The notes: a model not told the origin generated them from the sequence alone. A stretch of 38,700 nucleotides of DNA from an uncultured Roseateles sp. (GCA_946480605.1 CAMLKW010000015.1:1-38700), one strand, 5' to 3'; numbered from the stretch's first letter, positions 1 through 9,104 are shown. Made by a program: numbers and translations.

Positions 1-853
1 CAGCCAGGCCGACTTCGACGCCGGCGCGGCCGGCGCCGAGATCATGCGCCGCCACGGCGTGGACCGCCGCGTGCTGAGCCGCGACGAGGTGCTGAAGGTG
101 GAGCCGGCGCTGGCCGCCTTCGGCCAGCGCGTGGCAGGCGGCACCTACACGCCCAGCGACGAGAGCGGCGACGCCCGCGTGTTCACGCAGAAGCTGGCGC
201 AGCTGTGCGAGCAGCGCGGTGCGCAGTTCCTGTACGAGCACGACGTGCTGGCCCTGCAGCGCATCGGCGACGCCATCGCCAGCGTGCAGATCGCGCACAC
301 GCGCAGCGGCGAGCGCAAGACGCTGCCGGCCGACGCCTTCGTCGCCGCCATGGGCTCGTACACGCCGACGCTGGTGGCGCCGCTGGGCGAGTCGCTGAAC
401 ATCTACCCCGCCAAGGGCTACTCGGCCACGCTGCGGCTGAAGCAGCCCGCGGCTGCCAGTGTGGTCAGCCTGCTGGACGACAGCCGCAAGATCGCCATCT
501 CGCGGCTGGGCGACCATGTCCGCATCGCCGGCACGGCCGAGCTGTCGGGCTTCGACCTCGACCTGGCCTCGCCGACCGCCCGGGTGCGCTGCGCCGCGCT
601 GGTGAAGCGCTACGAGGAGCTGTTCCCCGGCGTGGCCGACACAAGCGAGCCCAACTTCTGGTGCGGCCTGCGCCCCAGCACGCCGACCAACATTCCCTAC
701 ATCGGCCGCAGCCGCAAGGCGCGCAACCTGTGGATCAACGCCGGCCACGGCACGCTGGGCTGGACGCACGGCGCCGGTTCGGGTCGGGCCCTGGCCGAGC
801 TGATCGCGGGCCGCCGACCGCAGATGGCCTTCGGCTTCTACAACACGCGCTGA
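1..853 (+). CDS. dadA: D-amino acid dehydrogenase (DadA family), 5'-truncated by window edge
   Basis: FAD-dependent membrane-associated oxidase that deaminates D-amino acids (typically D-alanine) to 2-oxo acids and passes electrons to the respiratory chain. The frame is open from base 2, so the start and the N-terminal FAD-binding GxGxxG lie outside the window; the first ATG at 44 is internal. The C-terminal two thirds is typical of the family: a YPAKGYS segment, a W-CGLRP-TP block, then the GHGTLGWTHGAGSG block that closes the flavin site, and a short tail ending FGFYNTR. It ends one base before the stop of the convergent prsT gene, leaving no room for an intergenic terminator. Family assignment is firm. 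The exact substrate is inferred from the family. Confidence 0.88.
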   Translation, partial: SQADFDAGAAGAEIMRRHGVDRRVLSRDEVLKVEPALAAFGQRVAGGTYTPSDESGDARVFTQKLAQLCEQRGAQFLYEHDVLALQRIGDAIASVQIAHTRSGERKTLPADAFVAAMGSYTPTLVAPLGESLNIYPAKGYSATLRLKQPAAASVVSLLDDSRKIAISRLGDHVRIAGTAELSGFDLDLASPTARVRCAALVKRYEELFPGVADTSEPNFWCGLRPSTPTNIPYIGRSRKARNLWINAGHGTLGWTHGAGSGRALAELIAGRRPQMAFGFYNTR

Positions 854-854
854 A

Positions 855-3641
855 TCACAGCGTCTTCAGCAGCGCCTCGACTTCCTTCTGACGCGGGAAG
901 CGGGAGCCCAGCCGCTCCAACGACTGCAGCTCCGTCTTGGCCGCCGGCTTGTCGCCCGACTGGATCAGGATCTGCGCCAGGTTGAGCTTGTAGCTAGGCT
1001 GGTCGGGTTGGTCGGCGATGAGCTGGCGCTGTACGCTGATGGCCTTGCCGAAGTCCTTCTCGTTGGCCAGCACGGTGGCATAGGTGTCGCGCAGCGCGCC
1101 ATCATCGGGCTTGAGCTTGAGACCACGTTCGGCCAGATCGCGCGCGCCGGGCTTGCCGGCCTTGCTGCGCAGCCAGGCCACGTTGTTGATCAGCGGAACC
1201 GCCTCCGGGTTGCGCTTCAGCAAGGTCTCGTAGCGCGCCAGCGCGCCGTCGAAGTCGCCGCGCGTCAGCACCAGGTCGGCAGCGGCAGCGGCAAAGGCCT
1301 GGTCCTGCGGACGGGCGGCCTGCCACTGGGCCTCGAAGGCCAGCGCCTCGTCGCGCCTATTGGCCGTCAACAGCAAGGCAAACAGGCGCAGGGGCGCGTC
1401 GCCCGGATCACGCAGCGTCGTGGCCTTGCGCAGCAGCGGCAGGGCGGCGTCCGGGCGCTGGCGACCCATCTCGATCTCGGCCTCGGCGATCAGCGCAAAG
1501 GCCTCCTGCGGGTACTTCTTCTGGCGCTCGTGCAGCGCGGCCAACGCCTCGTCCACGCGGCCCTGGCGGGCGGCCAGCTGGATCAGCAGCCGTTGCGCGG
1601 CGACCGAATTGGGGTCGGCCTCCAGCGCCCGCCTGACCTCGCGCTCGGCGCCGGCGAAGTCCTTGTCGACGAAGCGCAGCTGCGCCAGGCCCAGCCAGCC
1701 CTGCGCGCGGTTGGGCGCCAACGCGTTGAGCCGCACATAGGTCTTGGCGGCCTGGGCGCGCTCGCCGGCCGCGAACTGCGTGCGCGCCAGACGCTCCAGC
1801 AGATCCGGGTTGAGCGGCAGCGCGGCCGAGGCCTCCTGCGCGGCCTGGGCCGCAGCCGGGGTGTTGCCGGTGCGCAGCAGCTGGTCGATGTAGGCCAGGC
1901 GCAGGCCCGCCTCGGTCGGCTCCTCGCGCACGCCGGTGCTCAGCACCTCGGTGACGCGTGACATCGGCGCCTGGGTCTGCACCAGCAGCTCGGCCAGCGC
2001 CAGGCGGGCCTGGGGCGCTTGCTTCTGGCTGGCGATGTAGGCCTCCAGCCGTTTGACGGCGGGGTCGTGGCGCTTGGCCTGCAGGTCGATGGCCACCAGA
2101 CCCAGCACCGCCGGCAGATAGGCCGGGTCGGCCTTGTTGGCGGCCTCGAAGGCCGCCTGTGCCGCCGCCGCGTCCTTGCGCACCAGGTGGATGCGGCCGC
2201 GCAATGCCTCGGGCACGGCGCTGTCCTTCATCTTGGGCCCCAGCTTGTCCAGCGCGGCCAGCGCGGCGGGGAAATCCTGGCGCCGTATCAAAGCGTTGAC
2301 CAGCATCAGGTCGTAGTTGCTGCCGCTGTCCTTGGCGGCCAGCTCGCGCAGCTGGGCAAGCGCCGCGTCGGCCTTGGCGCGGCCGGCGCCGCCGGGCGTG
2401 ACGCTGTCGCGCACGATGGCCGACAGCGCCAGCGCCGCCTGCGTCTTGGCATCGTCGGGACGCAGCTTGGAGGCGGCGCCGAAGGCCTGGTCGGCGCCTT
2501 CGAAGTTGCCCAGCATCAGCTGCGCCTTGCCGGCCAGCAGCAGCGTCTCCGCGTCGGCCTTGCCGCCTTCCAGCAGCGGGCGCAGCGTCTCCAGCGTCTT
2601 GTTGGGGGCGCGCCGCTGCAGTTGCAGGCTGGCGAACTGGCGCCGCAGCCCCGTCTCCTCGGGTGCCAGCTTCAGCGCCTGGTTCAGCAGGTTCTCGGCA
2701 TCGGCCAGCTCGCCCAGCTGCTGGTGTGCGGCGGCGCCCAGGCGCAGCAGCGGCAGATAGTTGGGCAGCATCTTCAGCAGCGGCGCCGCCAGCTCCTTGG
2801 CCTTGGCCGCGTCGTTGCGACCCAGTGCGATCTGTGCCTGCAGGAAGCGGCCCTGCGGCCGCTTGGCGAGCGCCGGCGGCATGGCCTCGACCAGCTTGGC
2901 CGCCTCGTCGACCTGCTGGCGGCCCAGCGCCAGGCGCACGAGCAGGGAGCGCGCCTCGTAATGGCTGGCATCCAGCGTCAGCACCTGGCCCAGCAGCGGC
3001 TCGGCCTCGGCGATCTTGCCGCGCGCCAGCAGCACCTCGGCCTTCAGCTGCAAGGCCGCCACGGCCTTGGGGCTGCGCAGCAACAGCTCGTCCAGCGCGG
3101 CCAACGCCTCGTCCGTGAACCCCCCGGCCAGCTTGGTGCGTGCGCTGACGATGACGGCCGACTCGGCCTCCGGCGTCAGCTGCAGCGCCCGCACCGCGGC
3201 GGCCCGGGCCTCGGTCAGGTTGCCCTGGGCCAGATAGGCCATAGACAGCTGCTGCAGCAGCTGCGACATGGCCGGCGGGTCGGCCAGGCTCTGGTCGGAG
3301 AACTCGCTGATCAGCTTGCGCGACTGCCCCGACAGCAGCAGCGTCTTCGCCAGCAGCGGTGCCACCTCGTCGCGCGCCGCGCCCAGCTCCCAGGCCCGGC
3401 GCAGCTCGATCTCGGCACCGGCCACGTCGCCGGCCTCCAGCAAGGCCTTGCCCAGCAGCTGGCGACCCTGGGGGTTGTCGGGGTTCTTCTGGAGCAGGTT
3501 CTTCAGCTCGATGGTGGCACCGGCCGCATCCTTCTGCTCCATGCGCTTCTGCGCGGCGGCGAGCAAGTCCTGCTCGGAGCGTTGGTTGCAGCCCGCGAGC
3601 GCGGCGACCAGCAGGATCAAGGCGAATTGGCGCGTCTTCAT
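855..3641 (-). CDS. prsT: TPR-repeat lipoprotein, PEP-CTERM system PrsT-like
   Basis: Predicted outer-membrane or periplasmic lipoprotein of 928 residues made almost entirely of tetratricopeptide repeats. The N-terminus is a lipoprotein signal, with a hydrophobic stretch ending LAGC and the lipidated Cys at residue 18. Repeated A-G-A/A-P helical pairs then run to the C-terminus. Length, lipobox and repeat layout match the PrsT proteins that accompany exosortase (PEP-CTERM) and exopolysaccharide loci in betaproteobacteria. No exosortase, PrsK/PrsR or EPS genes are visible here, so it sits apart from its usual partners. It starts 83 bp from the divergent Hsp70-like gene, so both promoters must share that gap. 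A generic TPR lipoprotein of another system is the alternative. Confidence 0.75.
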   Translation of the reverse strand: MKTRQFALILLVAALAGCNQRSEQDLLAAAQKRMEQKDAAGATIELKNLLQKNPDNPQGRQLLGKALLEAGDVAGAEIELRRAWELGAARDEVAPLLAKTLLLSGQSRKLISEFSDQSLADPPAMSQLLQQLSMAYLAQGNLTEARAAAVRALQLTPEAESAVIVSARTKLAGGFTDEALAALDELLLRSPKAVAALQLKAEVLLARGKIAEAEPLLGQVLTLDASHYEARSLLVRLALGRQQVDEAAKLVEAMPPALAKRPQGRFLQAQIALGRNDAAKAKELAAPLLKMLPNYLPLLRLGAAAHQQLGELADAENLLNQALKLAPEETGLRRQFASLQLQRRAPNKTLETLRPLLEGGKADAETLLLAGKAQLMLGNFEGADQAFGAASKLRPDDAKTQAALALSAIVRDSVTPGGAGRAKADAALAQLRELAAKDSGSNYDLMLVNALIRRQDFPAALAALDKLGPKMKDSAVPEALRGRIHLVRKDAAAAQAAFEAANKADPAYLPAVLGLVAIDLQAKRHDPAVKRLEAYIASQKQAPQARLALAELLVQTQAPMSRVTEVLSTGVREEPTEAGLRLAYIDQLLRTGNTPAAAQAAQEASAALPLNPDLLERLARTQFAAGERAQAAKTYVRLNALAPNRAQGWLGLAQLRFVDKDFAGAEREVRRALEADPNSVAAQRLLIQLAARQGRVDEALAALHERQKKYPQEAFALIAEAEIEMGRQRPDAALPLLRKATTLRDPGDAPLRLFALLLTANRRDEALAFEAQWQAARPQDQAFAAAAADLVLTRGDFDGALARYETLLKRNPEAVPLINNVAWLRSKAGKPGARDLAERGLKLKPDDGALRDTYATVLANEKDFGKAISVQRQLIADQPDQPSYKLNLAQILIQSGDKPAAKTELQSLERLGSRFPRQKEVEALLKTL

Positions 3642-3724
3642 CGGTTCTCCGGAAACAGGCGCGCGATTGTGTTCCTAGAATCCGCGCCCCCTCACAGGAC
3701 TGGCCCCAGGGCCGGAAAAATGCC

Positions 3725-5053
3725 ATGAAAGCCGCCGCCAGCTTCTGCGCCATCGACTTCGGCACCTCCAACTCCGCCGTGGCGGTGCCTGCCGCCGACG
3801 GCGCTATGCAGCTCGTCGAGCTCGAACCCGGCCAGCGCACCATGCCCACGGCCGTCTTCTATTTCACCGAAGGCGCGCACGACGCCGACGGCCCGCCGCG
3901 CGCCTTCGGCCGCGCCGCCGTGGCCGCCTACGTCGAGGGCCACGAAGGCCGGCTGATGCGCTCCATGAAAAGCATCCTCGGCTCACCCCTCATCGACCAG
4001 ACCACCGACGTCGGCGGCGGGCGCGGCGCCAAGTATTCGGACATCGTGTCCGGCTACCTGAAGCGGCTGCGCCGCCTGGCCGGCGAACCCGAGCGCGCGG
4101 TGCTGGGCCGGCCGGTGTTCTTCGTCGACGGCGACCCGGCGCGCGACGCCGCCGCCCAGGTCCAGCTGGAGGCCTGCGCCCGCGCGGTGGGCTTTCGCGA
4201 CGTGCAGTTCCAGTACGAGCCCATCGCCGCGGCGTTCGACTTCGAGCAGCAGGCCATCCGCGAGGGCAAGGGCGAACAGATCGTGCTGGTGGCCGACATC
4301 GGCGGCGGCACCAGCGACTTCTCGCTGGTGCGCGTGGGCCCCGAGCGCGTGCAGCGCCTGGCGCGGCGCGACGACATCCTGGCCAGCCACGGCATCCACA
4401 TCGCCGGCACCGACTTCGACCGCCACATCGAGCTGGCCGGCCTGCTGCAGGCCTTCGGCTATCGCGCCACCGGGCCGAGCGGCCGCGAGGTCCCCAGCGG
4501 CATCTTCTTCGACCTCGCCACCTGGCACCTCATCAACACCTGCTACGCGCCGCTGCGCGTGGCCGAATGGCGCGGCATGAAGAGCTGGTTCGCCGACCTG
4601 CGCCAGCACGCCCGGCTGATGACGGTGCTGGAAGAGCGCCTGGGCCACGAGCTGGCTGCGCGCGCCGAGGGCGCCAAGATTGCCATCTCGGGCGGGGCCG
4701 ACACGACGGTGGACCTCGGCCACGTCGAGCCTGGCCTGGTGCTGCCGCTCAGCGAGAAGGTCGCCGTGGACGCGCTGCGCGCCGACCTGGACCGCATCAT
4801 CGCCACGGCCCACGAGACGGTCGCGCTGGCCGGCCTGAAGGCCGATCAGGTCGATGCGCTGTACTTCACCGGCGGCTCCACCGGGCTGCGCCTGCTGGTG
4901 GACGGCATGGCGGCCGGCTTCCCCGCCGCCGCGCGGGTCAGCGGCGACCGCTTTGCCTCGGTCGCGACCGGCCTGGGCCTGCACGCCCGCCGCCTGTTTG
5001 CAGCTGCGACCTCACGGGCCGCGACACGTCCGCCAGCATCAGCACCGCGCTGA
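3725..5053 (+). CDS. Hsp70-family (YegD-like) ATPase-domain protein
   Basis: A 442-residue actin/Hsp70-fold protein. The ATG at 3725 is chosen because the phosphate-1 loop IDFGTSNSAVAV starts 9-10 residues later; longer upstream frames are antisense to prsT. Phosphate-2 (VADIGGGTSDFSLV) and the adenosine motif (YFTGGSTGLRLL) are intact. There is no substrate-binding domain of the DnaK type, and the length fits the YegD group of short Hsp70s, whose clients are not well known. The last 116 bp overlap the 3' end of the convergent UPF0149 gene. The C-terminal tail is an Ala/Arg/Pro-rich run that may not be functional. Confidence 0.88.
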   Translation: MKAAASFCAIDFGTSNSAVAVPAADGAMQLVELEPGQRTMPTAVFYFTEGAHDADGPPRAFGRAAVAAYVEGHEGRLMRSMKSILGSPLIDQTTDVGGGRGAKYSDIVSGYLKRLRRLAGEPERAVLGRPVFFVDGDPARDAAAQVQLEACARAVGFRDVQFQYEPIAAAFDFEQQAIREGKGEQIVLVADIGGGTSDFSLVRVGPERVQRLARRDDILASHGIHIAGTDFDRHIELAGLLQAFGYRATGPSGREVPSGIFFDLATWHLINTCYAPLRVAEWRGMKSWFADLRQHARLMTVLEERLGHELAARAEGAKIAISGGADTTVDLGHVEPGLVLPLSEKVAVDALRADLDRIIATAHETVALAGLKADQVDALYFTGGSTGLRLLVDGMAAGFPAAARVSGDRFASVATGLGLHARRLFAAATSRAATRPPASAPR

Positions 5054-5603
5054 CCAGGCCCTCCACGGCCTCCTCCAGGTCGGCAGGCGGCTCCAGCGAC
5101 TCGATCTCCTCCAGCAGCGCGTCGGCATCTTCGAGGTCGTCCGGGTCCAGGTGCAGGTAGATGGCCGCCAGCGGCTCCAGCAGCGGCTCCTCGGGCAGGC
5201 GCATCAGCGCCGGATGCGCGTCCAGCGCATGCGCGAAGCCGGCCACCCAGGGCAGCACCGTCTCGCTGGGCTCGGCGTCGTCCTCCAGCTCGAAGATCCA
5301 GGGGTCGAACCACTGCCGGCCGGCGATGGCCACGTTCAGCTCCTTGTGGCGGCGGCGCAGCAACGCCAGCAGCTCGTCGTCCACGCGGCCCGGCGTGGGC
5401 CGGCCCTCGCTGTCCAGGATGGGCGGCAGCCAGGCCGACAGCGGCACCGCCTCGGGCTGCAGCAGCACACCGCACAGATAGCCGTCCAGCATGCCGACGT
5501 CCAGCGGCTCCAGCGGCGCCGGCAGCGCGTCCAGCAAGGCCTGCAGGCGCTCCAGGTCGTCTTCGGTCAGGGCTTCGGGGGCGCGATGCGGCGGCAGGTT
5601 CAT
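4938..5603 (-). CDS. UPF0149 / YecA-YgfB family protein
   Basis: A 221-residue protein of the UPF0149 (YgfB/YecA) family, whose molecular role is poorly defined. The start ATG at 5603 begins MNLPPHRAPEALTEDDLERL. The family core follows: the MLDGYLCG motif, then acidic helices with the LPWVAGFAHAL block and the D-L-D-P-D-D-L-E-D segment. No SEC-C zinc motif (CxCxxH) is present at the C-terminus. Residues after about 193 are Arg/Gly-rich and are read opposite the Hsp70-like gene, so the natural end may simply have drifted into the neighbour. The overlap is 116 bp, tail to tail. Confidence 0.82.
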   Translation of the reverse strand: MNLPPHRAPEALTEDDLERLQALLDALPAPLEPLDVGMLDGYLCGVLLQPEAVPLSAWLPPILDSEGRPTPGRVDDELLALLRRRHKELNVAIAGRQWFDPWIFELEDDAEPSETVLPWVAGFAHALDAHPALMRLPEEPLLEPLAAIYLHLDPDDLEDADALLEEIESLEPPADLEEAVEGLVSAVLMLADVSRPVRSQLQTGGGRAGPGRSRPRQSGRR

Positions 5604-5672
5604 GGCCGGATTATCGGCAGCGCCGTGTGAATACTCCCCACCGCGGCGGGACGGGACGGCCTACATTGGCAA

Positions 5673-5736
5673 TTCCCAACGACGCCCTCACCCGAGGGCT
5701 TGCAGACCCGGCAGCACGCTGACCGGGTCTTTTTTT
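5673..5736 (+). ncRNA. Candidate small RNA with two stem-loops
   Basis: A weak -10-like TACATT at 5662-5667 is followed by a 6-bp stem with a 4-base loop (5684-5689 with 5694-5699), then a rho-independent terminator ending in seven T. The layout, two hairpins with the last one a terminator and no ORF, is that of a short sRNA of about 65 nt. No -35 box is clear, and the start is a guess from spacing. It could equally be just a terminator for read-through on this strand. Confidence 0.28.
5704..5736 (+). terminator. Rho-independent terminator
   Basis: Perfect 8-bp stem AGACCCGG (5704-5711) with CCGGGTCT (5723-5730) around an 11-nt loop, running directly into T5730-T5736. The T-run is on the plus strand only. 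The flanking genes are both on the minus strand, so the transcript it ends is not one of theirs. Confidence 0.75.
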
Positions 5737-5817
5737 ATGCGGAATCCCACCGGGCCGGGCGCGGGGCCGCCCCAAGCCGTCCCCTCGGGGCTTCGGCCGG
5801 ACACATGGCGCCCAGTG

Positions 5818-5835
5818 GGCAGGCATGTGCCTGCC
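5818..5835. repeat. Perfect inverted repeat
   Basis: GGCAGGCA, two bases, then TGCCTGCC. It lies about 85 bases downstream of the gshA stop within GC-rich hairpin-forming sequence. With only a two-base loop the stem would open slightly if formed as RNA, and a protein-binding palindrome is also possible. Function unknown. Confidence 0.5.
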
Positions 5836-5920
5836 GAAGAGCTGCGGCGCTGTCCGCAGCGCGGTCTGCAAGACCGACCGGCCTCGCCGCGTTCGGCAGG
5901 CGAGACCGGGCGAGGGGCCC

Positions 5921-7414
5921 TCACACCGCCATGCGCTCCGGCGCGACGTACTGGCGCCGGAACTCCTCGAAGGGCAGCGTGTCGGTGGCCTCGATGCGGG
6001 CCTGCTCGGCCAGCGAATCGGCGGCCATCTGCTCGAAGCGCTGCTGCAGCGCCGGCGGGAACGGCAGCGCCAGCAAGGCATTGCGCGCCGCGTCGCTCTG
6101 GCGGCAGATGAAGCCCACGTGACTGTTGCCGAAGTCCTGCGCCATCGCCGCCAGCACGCGGGCCGACGGGCACAGCGCCGGGTCGCGCAGGCGCGCCGAC
6201 ACGCGGCGCAGCGCGGCGCTGTAGGCGTCGCCGCCATGCGCAGCGTCCAACCGTTCGGCCTGGGCTGCACAGCCGGACAGGATGTCGCCGGCCCAGTCGG
6301 CCAGCGAACGTTCGCCACCCTGCCAGTGCTCCAGCATCAGGCCCGGCTCGCGCCCACGCGCGGCGACGCGGTGCTGGTTGCGCGCATTGGCGGCGATCTC
6401 GTTCGGCGTGTCGCCGGGGCTGGCGCCGTGCAGGCAGTGCAGCAGGAAGGCGTCCAGCACGCGGATGGCGTCGGCCCCGATGCCGATGGGCTCGAAGGGG
6501 TCCAGGTCCATCAGCCGCACCTCGATGTACTCGACGCCGCGCTCGCGCAGCGCATGCAGCGGGCGCTCGCCGGGCCGGATCACGCGCTTGGCGCGGATGG
6601 TGCTGTAGAACTCGTTCTCGATCTGCAGCAGGCTGGTGGACAGCTGGTTGTAGTCGCCACCGGGCGTCTGCACGCCGATGGCCTCGTAAGGCGCGTAGGG
6701 CCGGCTCAGCGCGGCCTGCAGCGAGGCGGCATAACTCTCCAGGCAGTTGTAGCTGACCGAGATGCTGGCCTGCGCGTCGCTCTGGTAGCCCAGGTTGCCC
6801 ATGCGCAGCGAGGTGGCGTGCGGCAGGTAGAGGCTGTGCTCGGACAGGCGCTGCAGGCCGTGCTCGCGGCCATGCACGAAGCTGTCGCACAGCGCCGGGC
6901 TGGCGCCGAACAGATACAGCAGCAGCCAGCCCTCGCGGCGGAAGTTGCGGATGGCGCCGAAGTAGCCCTCGGTGCCCACGCCGGGCAGCGACCAGTTGTA
7001 GTGGATGCCCGAGATGGTCTGCATGCGCCGGCCGTAGCGCTGGCCCAGGCCCATGCGGTAGACGCTCTTGGCGCGGCCGATGTTGCTGGAGCCGTAGCGG
7101 CCGATGGGGATGGTCTCGTCGGCCGGCAGCCCGCAGGGCATGGAGCTGACCCACAGCCGCTCGTCGGCCAGCGCGCGGTAGACGGCCTGATGGATCTCGG
7201 TCAGCTCGCCCAGCACGGCGTCCACGCCGGCATGCACGCCGGTGATCAGCTCCAGCTGCGACTCGCTGTAGTCGGTGGTGATGTGCGGGTGCGTCAGCGC
7301 GGCGCCCAGCGCGATGGGGTGCGGCGTCAGCGCCAGCCCGCCGCCGGGCAGCACGCGCAGGCTTTCTTTTTCAATGCCGCGGCGTATGCCCAGCAATGTC
7401 TCTTGATCGTTCAT
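5921..7414 (-). CDS. gshA: Glutamate-cysteine ligase
   Basis: Cytosolic enzyme that makes gamma-glutamylcysteine from glutamate and cysteine with ATP, the first step of glutathione synthesis. The 497-residue protein has the GshA family signatures in order: RGIEKESLR near residue 12, TTDYSESQLELIT, the SGIHYNWSLP block, the NLGYQS region and the VEYIEVRLMDLDPF block of the ATP/metal site. The length is close to the usual 500-520. The ATG at 7414 lies 25 bases after the stop of the SulP gene on the same strand, so it is probably the last gene of that operon. Such an order would link sulfate entry with the thiol product, which is inference. Confidence 0.95.
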   Translation of the reverse strand: MNDQETLLGIRRGIEKESLRVLPGGGLALTPHPIALGAALTHPHITTDYSESQLELITGVHAGVDAVLGELTEIHQAVYRALADERLWVSSMPCGLPADETIPIGRYGSSNIGRAKSVYRMGLGQRYGRRMQTISGIHYNWSLPGVGTEGYFGAIRNFRREGWLLLYLFGASPALCDSFVHGREHGLQRLSEHSLYLPHATSLRMGNLGYQSDAQASISVSYNCLESYAASLQAALSRPYAPYEAIGVQTPGGDYNQLSTSLLQIENEFYSTIRAKRVIRPGERPLHALRERGVEYIEVRLMDLDPFEPIGIGADAIRVLDAFLLHCLHGASPGDTPNEIAANARNQHRVAARGREPGLMLEHWQGGERSLADWAGDILSGCAAQAERLDAAHGGDAYSAALRRVSARLRDPALCPSARVLAAMAQDFGNSHVGFICRQSDAARNALLALPFPPALQQRFEQMAADSLAEQARIEATDTLPFEEFRRQYVAPERMAV

Positions 7415-7439
7415 CGGTCAGGACGGTAGCAGAACGGCG

Positions 7440-9104
7440 CTACAGCTGCCCGGGCGCGTCCATGTCGGCCAGACTGGGCCTCAGGTCATGTGCGCTGGCC
7501 TGCATGCCCTCGTGGTGGCTGAGGTAGAGGGACACGTCCTGCCGCTCCAGCCAGCCGACCGCGCGCAGGCGGTCCAGCACCGGGCCCTTGACCTCGGACA
7601 GCTCCAGCCTCAGCCCCTCGGCCGCCAGCGCGGCGCGCAACTCCTGCAGCGCCGTCAGGCCCGACACGTCGATGTGGTTGACCGGCGCCATCAGCAGCAG
7701 CACGCGGGCCGGCGCACCGACGCGCTCGCGGTGCTCCTGCACGCGCGCCAGCACCGCATCCACCAGGCCGCGCGCGTTCGTGAACACCAGGCTCTCGTCG
7801 ATGCGCAGGCCCACCACCTCGGGCTGGCACTCCACCGCGTAACGCTCCACGTTGCGGTAGTGCTGCGTGCCCGGCACGCGGCCCAGGCGTGCCACATGGG
7901 GCTGGGCGGTGCGCTGGATCAACAGCGCGATGGAGCCCACCACGCCCAGCGCCAGCGCCGCGCCGGCGCTCCACAGCAGCACGGTGGCCGACACGGCCGC
8001 CATCAGCAGCCCCTCGGCCCGCGCATAGCGCCAGGCCTCGGCGTAGTGGCGCAGCGTGAAACCGCCCAGCACCGCCACGACGATGGTGGCCGCCAGCACC
8101 GGCTTGGGCAGGTGCGCCAGCGGCCCGGCCAGCAACACCATGGCCAGCGCCATGAAGCCGGCCACGAAGACCAGCGTCCAGCGGCTGCGCGAACCGGCCT
8201 CGTGCAGCAGGATGCTGCGCGAGAAACTGCCCGCCACCGGCATGCCGCCGCTGAGCGCCGCGACCAGGTTGGCGGCCGCCAGCCCGCGCAGCTCGGCGGC
8301 GGGCAGCAGCTTCTCGCCGCGGCGCTGCGCCAGCGACTCCGACACCGCGAAGCTGGACACGAAGGCCATCAGCGCCACCAGCGCCGCGCTGGGCAGCAGC
8401 TGCAGCCACAGCGCGCCATCCAGCGATGGCAGGCCGATCGGCAAGGCCAGCGCCGGCAGCGCCCCCACCTGGGCCACGCCGCCGGCCGCCGGCGTGAAGG
8501 CCGACAGCAGCATGGCCCCCAACAGCAGGCCCAGCGGCGCCAGCCTCGCCAGCAGCGGCAGCCCAACCCGGCGCGACAGCAGCAGCAGCGCCAGCGCCAC
8601 GCCGCCCCAGGCCGCGCTGGCCGGCACCCAGCCGCCGGCCAGCGCCGTGCGCGCAAGGTCCGGCAGCGTGAAGCCCGCCGCCGCGCTGCCCAGCAGCACC
8701 GGCAGCTGGCTGGCCGCGATCATCAGCGTGGCGCCGTTCTCGAAGCCGCGCAGCGCCGGCACCGACAGCAGGCTGGACAGCGCGTCCAGCCGCAGCAGCG
8801 CCGCGGCGGCGAGCAGCAGCCCCACTTCGGCGGCCAGCACCAGCGCACCGGCCTCCGGCGTCACGCCCGCCGGCAGTCCGGCCAGCGCCTGCGCGATCAT
8901 CAGCGCGAGCACCGCCACCGGACCCAGGCCCAGCACCGGGCTGGAGCCCAGTGCCGCGTAGGCCAGCAGCGGCAGCAGGCTGGCGTACAGCCCCACCTGC
9001 GCCGGCAGGCCGGCCAGCATGGCGTAGGCCAGGCTCTGCGGGATCAGCAGCACGGCGACGACGGCGCCGGCGACCAGGTCGGCGCGCCAATGAAACCGGC
9101 TCAC
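7440..9104 (-). CDS. SulP-family anion transporter (sulfate permease-like) with STAS domain
   Basis: Inner-membrane transporter of 554 residues. The N-terminus has the SulP signature: a WRADLVAG entry helix, then LLIPQSLAYAMLAGLP and VGLYASLLPLLAYA. About ten more hydrophobic segments follow. The C-terminus is a cytoplasmic STAS domain with the conserved core HIDVSGLTALQEL. The start is the GTG at 9104, whose bases overlap the TGA of the preceding Bug gene (GTGA, 9101-9104); the longer open frame upstream only shadows that gene. Substrate could be sulfate, bicarbonate or another anion. Location before gshA makes sulfate attractive but unproven. Confidence 0.88.
   Translation of the reverse strand: MSRFHWRADLVAGAVVAVLLIPQSLAYAMLAGLPAQVGLYASLLPLLAYAALGSSPVLGLGPVAVLALMIAQALAGLPAGVTPEAGALVLAAEVGLLLAAAALLRLDALSSLLSVPALRGFENGATLMIAASQLPVLLGSAAAGFTLPDLARTALAGGWVPASAAWGGVALALLLLSRRVGLPLLARLAPLGLLLGAMLLSAFTPAAGGVAQVGALPALALPIGLPSLDGALWLQLLPSAALVALMAFVSSFAVSESLAQRRGEKLLPAAELRGLAAANLVAALSGGMPVAGSFSRSILLHEAGSRSRWTLVFVAGFMALAMVLLAGPLAHLPKPVLAATIVVAVLGGFTLRHYAEAWRYARAEGLLMAAVSATVLLWSAGAALALGVVGSIALLIQRTAQPHVARLGRVPGTQHYRNVERYAVECQPEVVGLRIDESLVFTNARGLVDAVLARVQEHRERVGAPARVLLLMAPVNHIDVSGLTALQELRAALAAEGLRLELSEVKGPVLDRLRAVGWLERQDVSLYLSHHEGMQASAHDLRPSLADMDAPGQL

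Larger units (their letters stand above)
5604..5920. other. Intergenic region between yecA-like and gshA
   Basis: 317 bases without a convincing gene. On the plus strand it holds two short stem-loops and a T-run (annotated separately as a candidate small RNA and terminator). Towards gshA it holds several GC-rich inverted repeats, including a perfect 8-bp stem at 5818-5825/5828-5835. None of the hairpins downstream of gshA on the minus strand is followed by a U-run, so no intrinsic terminator for gshA is evident. Open frames here are extensions of neighbouring genes in other frames. Confidence 0.7.

Noticed and set aside
1408..3849. 813-codon frame overlapping prsT in another register, and other long frames over 1008-3728
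   Set aside because: Arg/Ala/Gly-rich shadow translation; prsT has a lipobox and TPR periodicity.
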